In this document: one piece after another, positions 1 to 4,691 of the stretch
Position numbering within the stretch: position 1 is the first letter of the stretch
Layout: each line of letters starts with the position of its first letter
Assembly (NCBI GenBank): GCA_035559315.1
Contig: DATMBJ010000234.1
Location: 1 to 5,421 of the forward strand
Source: DATLZM01 sp035559315
GTDB lineage: Bacteria; Actinomycetota; UBA4738; HRBIN12
DNA: 5,421 nt
Direction: 5' to 3'
Made by a program: the position numbers and the translations under genes
The notes under the pieces: model-generated
What the model saw: only the letters and a program-made list of their open reading frames with translations
Told to the model about the DNA's origin: nothing
Database searches by the model: none

Positions 1-1167
1 GTGATGCCCGCGGTCGTGCTGACCGGGGCCCGGCAGACCGGGAAGAGCACGCTCGCCCAACGCCTCGTGGCCGGCGAGCGCCGCTTCGTCTCCCTGGACG
101 ACCTCGACGCCCTGGACCTCGCGCGGCGGGATCCCGATGCCCTGGTGGGCGGCGATGCGCCGGTCACGCTCGACGAGGTGCAGCGGGCGCCCGACCTGCT
201 CCTCGCGGTGAAGCGCGCGATCGACCGCGGTCGCCGACCCGGCAGGTTCCTGCTCACCGGCTCCGCCAACCTCTTGCTGATGCGCCGGGTCTCCGAATCG
301 CTCGCCGGGCGGGCCAGCTACCTGACGCTCTGGCCGATGACCCGGCGCGAGCAGCGCGGCCTCGGGCGCTGCGGCCCGTGGGAGGAGCTCCTCCGGAACC
401 ACGAGCGCGACTGGCCCAGCCTGCTCCGGGAGCAAGCGGCCGCGTCGGAGGATTGGCGGGCGTTCGCGCGCCGGGGCGGGTTCCCCGTGCCCGCCCTCCG
501 GCTCCGATCGCCGGCGGATCGTGCCATCTGGTTCGACGGCTACGTCCGGACCTACCTGGAGCGGGACCTGCTCGCCCTCTCCTCGGTGTCCGCGCTCCCC
601 GACTTCCGCCGGCTGATGCGCGCCGTCTGCCTGCAGCTCGGCCAGGTCGCCAACCAGACCGAGCTGGCCCGCAGGCTCGGGATCCCCCAACCGACCGTGC
701 ACCGCTGGCTCAACCTGCTGGAGGTCTCCTACCTCCTCGTCCGGCTCCCGGCGTTCGGCCTCCGTCGCACGAAGCGCCTCGCCCGACGGCCCAAGCTGTA
801 CTGGGGGGATGTCGGACTCGCGCTGCACCTGTCAGGGTCGGACGAGCCGACGGGGCCGCACCTCGAGAACCTCGTCCTGCTCGACCTCCTGTGCTGGCGA
901 GATGCGAGGGACGGGCGCGCGGAGCTCTTCCACTGGAGGACGGCCACCGGCCAGGAAGTGGACCTCGTCGTCGAGGTCGAGGGTCGCCTCCTCCCGATCG
1001 AGGTGAAGGCGACCGCGCGTCCCCGCCTCGCCGACGCGGCCGGCCTGCGGGCCTTCCGGGCGGACCACGGGGAGGTCTGTCGGGCCGGCCTGCTGCTCCA
1101 CACCGGCGCGCAGCTCGAGTGGATCGCGCCCGACGTCCTCGCCGCGCCCTGGTGGACGGTCTGCTGA
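1..1167 (+). CDS. AAA_14/DUF4143 P-loop ATPase with C-terminal PD-(D/E)XK-like motif (probably 5'-partial)
   Basis: P-loop ATPase of the AAA_14 plus DUF4143 type, a widespread accessory family whose biological role is mostly unknown. Visible motifs, numbered from the GTG at base 1: Walker A GARQTGKST (9-17), Walker B VTLDEVQ (55-61), a sensor-like strand FLLTGSANLL (83-92), the DUF4143 signature YLERDL (185-190), and a winged-helix-like stretch around ELARRLGIPQPTVHRWL (221-237). The C-terminal part has E289, D321 and IEVK (E334, K336), the spacing of a PD-(D/E)XK nuclease fold with its acidic and lysine residues intact. Family members usually carry about 15-25 residues before the Walker A strand; here only eight residues precede it and the frame is open at the window edge, so the true start is probably upstream and the GTG-ATG at bases 1-6 may be internal. 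The stop is TGA at 1165-1167. The family call is firm; ATPase activity is likely from the motifs, nuclease activity is inference. Confidence 0.92.
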   Translation: MMPAVVLTGARQTGKSTLAQRLVAGERRFVSLDDLDALDLARRDPDALVGGDAPVTLDEVQRAPDLLLAVKRAIDRGRRPGRFLLTGSANLLLMRRVSESLAGRASYLTLWPMTRREQRGLGRCGPWEELLRNHERDWPSLLREQAAASEDWRAFARRGGFPVPALRLRSPADRAIWFDGYVRTYLERDLLALSSVSALPDFRRLMRAVCLQLGQVANQTELARRLGIPQPTVHRWLNLLEVSYLLVRLPAFGLRRTKRLARRPKLYWGDVGLALHLSGSDEPTGPHLENLVLLDLLCWRDARDGRAELFHWRTATGQEVDLVVEVEGRLLPIEVKATARPRLADAAGLRAFRADHGEVCRAGLLLHTGAQLEWIAPDVLAAPWWTVC

Positions 1168-1202
1168 AGCCCTCGGGGCCGCTCGTCGGCGCCGGGTAGT
1201 GG

Positions 1203-1229
1203 ATCCCGGCCGCCGGTGGATGCCGGGAT
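1203..1229 (+). terminator. GC-rich stem-loop after the ATPase gene, possible terminator
   Basis: Perfect 8-bp inverted repeat: ATCCCGGC at 1203-1210 and GCCGGGAT at 1222-1229, with an 11-nt loop. It starts 35 nt after the ATPase stop codon. No T-run follows, so it is not a classical intrinsic terminator. It also overlaps an imperfect direct repeat, GTGGAT(C/G)CCGG at 1199-1209 and 1216-1226. It could be a terminator, an RNA-stabilising hairpin, or chance in a GC-rich gap. The rest of the 1168-1262 gap shows no convincing promoter. Confidence 0.3.
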
Positions 1230-1262
1230 GGATCCGGAGCGGCGACGCCAGGTCGCGGCGGC

Positions 1263-1481
1263 ATGATCGAGCACGCGGGGCCGAGCTCTCCGGAGGATCG
1301 CCGCCTCTCCCGCGCGATCGAGCGGGTCGCGGCTGCGGTCGGGATCCCCTGGTCCGCGTACCTCTTCGGCTGGCGGGCGGAAGGGCGAGCCCACCGCGAG
1401 AGCGACCTCGGTCTCGCGATCCTCCTGCCGTGGGACCGGCCGGGCGGGAGGGAGCACTTCGAGCTCCGAACGCGGTGCTGA
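1263..1481 (+). pseudogene. Degenerate MNT-type nucleotidyltransferase remnant
   Basis: A 72-codon ATG ORF whose middle matches the signature of minimal nucleotidyltransferases (MNT, polymerase-beta fold), the family that includes MntA-type antitoxins. The segment AYLFGWRAEG (32-41) followed by HRESDLGLAILLP (44-56) lines up with the usual LFGSRARGEA...SDIDLAVLLP. Two signature positions are changed: the Ser after Gly is Trp37 (codon TGG at 1371-1373; TCG would be Ser), and the second metal-binding Asp is Gly50 (codon GGT at 1410-1412; GAT would be Asp). Asp48 is kept. The ORF stops shortly after the catalytic strand, whereas family members are usually about 95-140 residues, so much of the C-terminus is missing. 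No good Shine-Dalgarno sequence precedes the ATG, and no HEPN partner is visible. I read it as a decaying gene; a short catalytically dead protein that is still expressed is the alternative. It lies 95 bp after the ATPase gene on the same strand. Confidence 0.55.
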
Positions 1482-1486
1482 TGGAG

Positions 1487-1514
1487 CCTCGGCGAGCCTC
1501 ACAGCTCGCGGAGG
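1487..1514. terminator. Candidate bidirectional terminator between convergent genes
   Basis: Strong stem-loop: CCTC-G-GCGAGC (1487-1497) pairs with GCTCGC-G-GAGG (1504-1514), giving ten base pairs with one G-G mismatch and a 6-nt loop CTCACA. It begins 5 nt after the stop of the nucleotidyltransferase remnant on the + strand and lies 3 nt beyond the stop of the histidine kinase on the - strand, exactly where a shared terminator of two convergent genes should be. Neither side has a T-run, as is common for actinobacterial hairpin terminators. Confidence 0.55.
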
Positions 1515-1517
1515 TGC

Positions 1518-3716
1518 CTAACCCTGGCCCGGGAGGAACACCCGGAACGACGCGCCGCCCTCCGGGCGGTCCTCGACCCAGGCCCGCCCCCCGTGGAGCT
1601 CGGCGAACCGGCGGACCAGCGAGAGGCCGATCCCGACGCCCGGGGAGTGGTTCCCCTTCCCCGGCACCTGGAGGAAGGGTTCGAACACCGCGTCCCGCAG
1701 CTCGGCGGGGACCCCCGGGCCCTCGTCCTCGACGGCGAGCTCGGCGCCCCCGGGCACGGGCCGGGTCGCCACCCAGATCCGGGTCCCGGGCGGGGTGTGG
1801 CGGACGGCGTTGGCCAGGAGGTTCTCGACGATCCGCTCGACCTTGGCCGGGTCGACCTCGGCCCGCGCCTCGCGGAGGTCGAGCTCCACCGCCCGGTCGC
1901 GGAGCACCTCGGCCTCCTCCACCACGTGGCGGACCAGCTCGGCGAGGTCGGTGGGGCGCCGCTGGGGCGCGACGATGCCCCGCTGCAGCCGGTCCAGGTC
2001 CAGGAGGTCCCCGAGCAGCCGCTCGAGCTTCCGCGCGTTGGCGGCGATCCTCCGGACCAGGTCGAGGGCGTCCTCGGAGGAGAGGTCCCGCCCGTTCTGC
2101 TCAAGCGTGAGGGCCGAGCCGAGGATCGAGGTGAGCGGCGTCCGGAGGTCGTGGGAGACGGCCTCGAGGAACGTGTTCTTCATCTCGTCCAGGGCCCGGA
2201 GGCGCTGGGCCGCCTCCCGCTCCCGGCGGAACGCCCGGGAGTACTGTCGCTCGCTGCGGCGGAGGGCCTGCTCGGCCCGCTTCCGCTCGGTGATGTCCAC
2301 CATCAGCCCGCGGAGCTGTCGGGCCCGGCCGGCCGCGTCGGCCACGACGTGGACCAGGTCGCGGACCCAGAGCGTCTGCCCGGCCGGGCCCGGCACCCGG
2401 TACTCGATGCTCGCGTCGCGGCCCTCCCGGACCGCCGCCCGGCAGGCCTCGACCGCCTCCTCCCGGTCGTCGGGCGCGACGTGGTCGCCCCAGCGCGCGC
2501 CGGCCCGCACCGGGTCCCGCCCGAGCCCGCCGAGGATGCCCGCGGCGCGGCCGGAGAGGAACGTGAAGCCGAGGCCCTCCGCGTCCGCCTCCCAGAACAC
2601 CGCGTCCAGGGTCTCCACCAGCTCGTGGAACCGCTCCAGCTCGTGGAACCGCCGGGCGTTCCCGAGCGCGAGCGACGTGATGTCGGCGATCCCCCCGGCC
2701 AGGCGGAGGGCCCGGTCGTCGAACCCCTCCTCGGAGGGGGCCACGATCACGATGGCGCCGAAGCCGTCGGGCTCCCAGCGGAGCGGGCAGACCAGGACGT
2801 CGCGGATCTCCTCGAGCGCCACGAACTCCTGGGGTACCCCGGCGACCGTCGCCGCGGGGAGCACGAAGGGCCGGTCCAGGGCGTGGAGGAAGGGCGTGGC
2901 GACCGCCGCCGGGACCTCCCGGAGCGGGCGCCCGGCCGGGAACCCCCGCTGGGCCACGGGGCGGAACGCCCCGGAGGCGGGGTCGCGCACGTAGGCCGCG
3001 ACCGCCGACGCGGGGACGATGCCCGGGACCTCCTCCAGGGCCGCGGCCAGCACCCCCTCCTGCTCGTGGACCCGGGTCAGGGCCTGGGAGAGCGCGAGGA
3101 GCGCGGCCGAGGTCTCCGCCGCCTCCCGCTCCCGCTGCAGGAGCCGGGCGTTCTCGAAGGCGATCGCCGCGTGCGAGGCGAGCACCTCGAGGACCCGCAT
3201 GTCCTCCCGGTCGAACCGGTCGACGCCGAGCTTCGACAGGGAGATCACGCCGATCACCCGGTCGCCGTAGCGCATCGGGACCGCGAGGAACGACTCGTCG
3301 ATCTCGGGGGTCCCGGGGATCTGGAGGGCCCAGGGCACCTCCCGGGCGTTCGGCGCGTAGAAGGACTCGCCGGTCGCCGCGACCCGCCCGGTCATCCCCG
3401 CCCCGACCTTCGTGATGAGCCCCTCGAAGGTCTCGCCCTCGTACTCGGTGAGCTCGCCGCGGAACGCGACCGGCACGAGGGTCTGCCCGTCGCGGTCGAG
3501 CAGGTGGACCCGGCAGTTGTGGTAGTCGATCAGGGTCCGGAGCTCGCCGGTGATGGCCTCGCCGATCTGGCGGACGTCGTTCAGGCGGTTCAGCTTGGCC
3601 GCCAGGCTGTGGAGCATGTCGAGCTCGGCCAGCGAACGCAGCGCGCCCTGGCCCGGGGAGCGCAGACGCTCCTGGTCCTGCCCGGTCCCCACCGTCATCC
3701 CTCCATGCATCGGCAT
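1518..3716 (-). CDS. Soluble GAF-GAF-PAS sensor histidine kinase
   Basis: A 732-residue sensor histidine kinase that autophosphorylates a histidine and would pass the phosphate to a response regulator. Domains in order: GAF 1 (about 46-190, with SFLAVPMRYGDRVIGVISL at 142-160), a charged helical linker (about 188-213), a weaker GAF 2 (about 205-355), PAS with PAC (about 362-476, ending LMVDITERKRAEQAL), a coiled-coil-like linker (477-513), HisKA with SHDLRTP (521-527, phospho-acceptor H522), and HATPase_c with N box ENLLANAVRHT (631-641), G1 DEGPGVP (664-670), F box FEPF (678-681) and G2 GVGIGL (693-698). There is no signal peptide or membrane segment, so it should act in the cytosol; the ligand cannot be read from the sequence. 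Start: Met1, Met3 and Met7 are all possible. Met1 has GGGGTGA four bases upstream and is preferred. No response regulator lies in the window, so its partner is elsewhere. It is divergent from the DUF3263 gene. Confidence 0.95.
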   Translation of the reverse strand: MPMHGGMTVGTGQDQERLRSPGQGALRSLAELDMLHSLAAKLNRLNDVRQIGEAITGELRTLIDYHNCRVHLLDRDGQTLVPVAFRGELTEYEGETFEGLITKVGAGMTGRVAATGESFYAPNAREVPWALQIPGTPEIDESFLAVPMRYGDRVIGVISLSKLGVDRFDREDMRVLEVLASHAAIAFENARLLQREREAAETSAALLALSQALTRVHEQEGVLAAALEEVPGIVPASAVAAYVRDPASGAFRPVAQRGFPAGRPLREVPAAVATPFLHALDRPFVLPAATVAGVPQEFVALEEIRDVLVCPLRWEPDGFGAIVIVAPSEEGFDDRALRLAGGIADITSLALGNARRFHELERFHELVETLDAVFWEADAEGLGFTFLSGRAAGILGGLGRDPVRAGARWGDHVAPDDREEAVEACRAAVREGRDASIEYRVPGPAGQTLWVRDLVHVVADAAGRARQLRGLMVDITERKRAEQALRRSERQYSRAFRREREAAQRLRALDEMKNTFLEAVSHDLRTPLTSILGSALTLEQNGRDLSSEDALDLVRRIAANARKLERLLGDLLDLDRLQRGIVAPQRRPTDLAELVRHVVEEAEVLRDRAVELDLREARAEVDPAKVERIVENLLANAVRHTPPGTRIWVATRPVPGGAELAVEDEGPGVPAELRDAVFEPFLQVPGKGNHSPGVGIGLSLVRRFAELHGGRAWVEDRPEGGASFRVFLPGQG

Positions 3717-3744
3717 CTTCTCACCCCGACCTGACCCCCCGGGA

Positions 3745-3783
3745 GTGCTTGCACCGTCGGCCCCGGTTGCTAGCCTCGGGGCC
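3745..3783 (+). promoter_or_regulatory. Predicted promoter of the DUF3263 gene with two overlapping dyads
   Basis: The 67-bp divergent gap holds TTGCAC (3749-3754) as a -35 and TAGCCT (3771-3776) as a -10, spaced 16 bp. Transcription would start about 7 nt after the -10, at or next to the GTG at 3784, giving a leaderless mRNA. The -35 sits inside the inverted repeat GTGC-TT-GCAC (3745-3754). The -10 sits inside a second dyad with perfect 7-bp arms, GGCCCCG (3759-3765) and CGGGGCC (3777-3783), with GCTAGC (3769-3774) near its centre. Either dyad could be an operator. No clear promoter for the divergent kinase was seen in the gap. Confidence 0.5.
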
Positions 3784-4053
3784 GTGGATCAGGCGCCGGA
3801 GCAGGAGCTCGACCCCCGCTCGCGGGCCATCCTCGACCTGGAACGGGGATGGTGGCGGGAGGGCGTGCCCAAGGAGCGGGCCATCCGCGAGCGCCTGGGG
3901 ATCTCCCCCGCCCGCTACTACCAGCTCCTGGCCGAGATCATCGACCGGCCGGAGGCGCTCCGGTACGACCCCATGCTGGTCCGCCGGCTCCGCCGTCTCC
4001 GCGACGAGCGCCGACGCCGCCGGACGGCGGCCCGGCTCGGGCACCGGGCCTGA
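3784..4053 (+). CDS. DUF3263 family protein, small helix-turn-helix-like
   Basis: An 89-residue basic protein of the DUF3263 family, known mainly from Actinomycetota and of undetermined function. The family core is visible: AILDLERGWW (15-24), KERAIRERLGISPARYYQLL (30-49), then DRPEAL (54-59) and DPMLVRRLRRLRDERR (62-77), with an Arg-rich tail. The segment around 29-53 looks like a helix-turn-helix resembling sigma-factor region 4, so DNA binding is plausible but inferred. The frame stays open upstream into the antisense of the kinase gene, but GTG 3784 is chosen because similarity begins just after it, the length fits the family (about 90-105), and a -10 hexamer ends 7 nt before it. No Shine-Dalgarno is present, which fits leaderless translation. 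It is followed by a LytR_C gene, the same order I recall for Rv0430 and Rv0431 in M. tuberculosis, so it may regulate or act with that gene. Confidence 0.92.
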   Translation: MDQAPEQELDPRSRAILDLERGWWREGVPKERAIRERLGISPARYYQLLAEIIDRPEALRYDPMLVRRLRRLRDERRRRRTAARLGHRA

Positions 4054-4069
4054 GGCGGGGGCCGGTCGG

Positions 4070-4097
4070 CCGCCCCGCGGACCGAAGCCGCGGGCGG
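4070..4097 (+). terminator. GC-rich hairpin after the DUF3263 gene, possible terminator
   Basis: CCGCCCCGCGG (4070-4080) can pair with CCGCGGGCGG (4088-4097): ten base pairs with one bulged C and a 7-nt loop ACCGAAG. It starts 17 nt after the DUF3263 stop codon. No T-run follows. A partial terminator or attenuator ahead of the LytR_C gene is plausible; chance folding in GC-rich DNA cannot be excluded. Confidence 0.4.
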
Positions 4098-4143
4098 ACC
4101 TGGGACGCGGGCCCGGCGCGGGCGGGCTTGGGACGCGCGGACC
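4077..4143 (+). repeat. Short direct repeats in the DUF3263-LytR_C gap
   Basis: The heptamer GCGGACC occurs three times, at 4077-4083, 4094-4100 and 4137-4143. The nonamer TGGGACGCG occurs twice, at 4101-4109 and 4129-4137. The copies lie just upstream of the predicted -10 of the LytR_C gene, where activator or repressor sites would be found. Base composition makes some repetition expected, so binding-site status is speculative. Confidence 0.3.
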
Positions 4144-4144
4144 C

Positions 4145-4166
4145 CGGGGCGGGGTAGGATGCCCCG
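4145..4166 (+). promoter_or_regulatory. Predicted -10 region upstream of the LytR_C gene, inside a GC dyad
   Basis: TAGGAT (4155-4160) matches the TANNNT -10 pattern. No well-placed -35 was found; TTGGGA at 4128-4133 is 21 bp away, which is too far. The hexamer is the end of a 10-nt loop between perfect 6-bp arms CGGGGC (4145-4150) and GCCCCG (4161-4166). A GTG follows at 4168, 7 nt after the hexamer, the same distance as at the DUF3263 promoter. If used, the start site would fall at about 4167-4168. Confidence 0.42.
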
Positions 4167-4167
4167 C

Positions 4168-4215
4168 GTGACCGACCGAGCGGCGGGGAGGGAGGCGTGG
4201 GCACCGGCGCGCTGA
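4168..4215 (+). CDS. Possible 15-codon leaderless leader ORF before the LytR_C gene
   Basis: GTG at 4168 opens a 15-residue ORF, VTDRAAGREAWAPAR, ending with TGA at 4213-4215. It would be leaderless if transcription starts 7-8 nt after TAGGAT. It runs through the Shine-Dalgarno sequence of the LytR_C gene and overlaps that gene's first 19 bases in another frame, so its translation could affect initiation there. There is no homology support for the peptide; the case rests on position alone. It could be a chance ORF. Confidence 0.25.
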   Translation: MTDRAAGREAWAPAR

Positions 4216-4691
4216 GGCTCGCGATCATCGTGGCCCTCGTCGTGGGGGGCGTGGCCGTGCTCACGCGGGCGTTCCCCGAGGCCGGCGGGGGCGCCATCCC
4301 CACGCGCTCCCCCTCCCCGGCCGAGACCCCCACGACCTCGCCCTCGCCCACGACGCCGCCGCCCCGGACCTTCGAGCCCGAGCCCCCGGAGAAGATCCGG
4401 ATCGCCGTCTACAACGGCACGTTCGAGGTCGGGATGGCCGGGGAGACCCAGCAGCGGCTGGAGGACGCGGGGTTCCGGGCGGCCCAGGACGCCGACGACT
4501 GGCCGGCGAAGCCGATCGCGCGGACCGCGGTCTACTTCGTGGACGGGGGCCAGGCGAAGGCCGACGCGGCGTTCGTCCGCGATCAGTACTTCCCCGGCGC
4601 CCGGGTCCAGCGGTACCCGCAGGACGGCCCCGAGCTCGATCCCCGGGTCGAGGTGGTCATCCTCATCGGCGAGGACGCTGTCCAGGAGTAG
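4197..4691 (+). CDS. Membrane-anchored LytR_C domain protein
   Basis: A 164-residue protein with one N-terminal membrane segment (about 6-23, IIVALVVGGVAVL), a Pro/Thr/Ser-rich spacer (about 33-65) that probably crosses the wall zone, and a LytR C-terminal domain (about 66-158). The domain shows the typical opening RIAVYNGTFEVGMAGETQQRLEDAGF across 68-93 (NGT at 73-75), the middle TAVYFVDG (110-117), and the last strand VEVVILIGED (151-160). The catalytic LytR-CpsA-Psr domain is absent, so it is not itself a teichoic-acid/arabinogalactan ligase. M. tuberculosis VirR (Rv0431) is, as I recall, of this build and linked to envelope integrity. Start GTG 4197 is supported by GGGGAGG (4186-4192), 4 nt upstream, and by the membrane segment directly after it. 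Its last 14 bases overlap the proposed otsB start. An extracytoplasmic, envelope-associated role is likely; the precise function is unknown. Confidence 0.92.
   Translation: MGTGALRLAIIVALVVGGVAVLTRAFPEAGGGAIPTRSPSPAETPTTSPSPTTPPPRTFEPEPPEKIRIAVYNGTFEVGMAGETQQRLEDAGFRAAQDADDWPAKPIARTAVYFVDGGQAKADAAFVRDQYFPGARVQRYPQDGPELDPRVEVVILIGEDAVQE

Noticed and set aside
1229..1266. Tiny ORF MDPERRRQVAAA ending in ATGA overlap with the nucleotidyltransferase ATG
   Set aside because: Although ATGA overlaps suggest coupling and the peptide resembles some nucleotidyltransferase N-termini, it has no ribosome site or other support, so it is likely chance.
1199..2110. A 303-codon + strand frame across the convergent gap and kinase 3' end
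   Set aside because: Its translation is mostly Arg, Gly, Pro and Ala with no domain, and it crosses the terminator hairpin and runs antisense to the kinase.
3696..3716. Met/His-rich kinase N-terminus (MPMHGGM) as a copper site
   Set aside because: Three alternative start codons in a row explain the methionines, and the protein is cytosolic; there is no independent support.
1593..3734. A 713-codon open frame on the + strand opposite the histidine kinase
   Set aside because: It is antisense to a gene with complete conserved kinase motifs, its translation is low-complexity (rich in Arg, Pro, Glu, Leu, Gly, Val) with no family signature, and long antisense frames are expected at this GC content.
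3550..3783. Upstream in-frame extension of the DUF3263 gene to ATG 3550
   Set aside because: The extension is antisense to the kinase, shows no family similarity, and would make the protein far longer than its family; the promoter-like elements sit right before GTG 3784.
4293..4391. Pro/Ser/Thr repeats in the LytR_C gene as a DNA tandem repeat
   Set aside because: The pattern is irregular and is the ordinary low-complexity spacer of a membrane-anchored extracytoplasmic protein.
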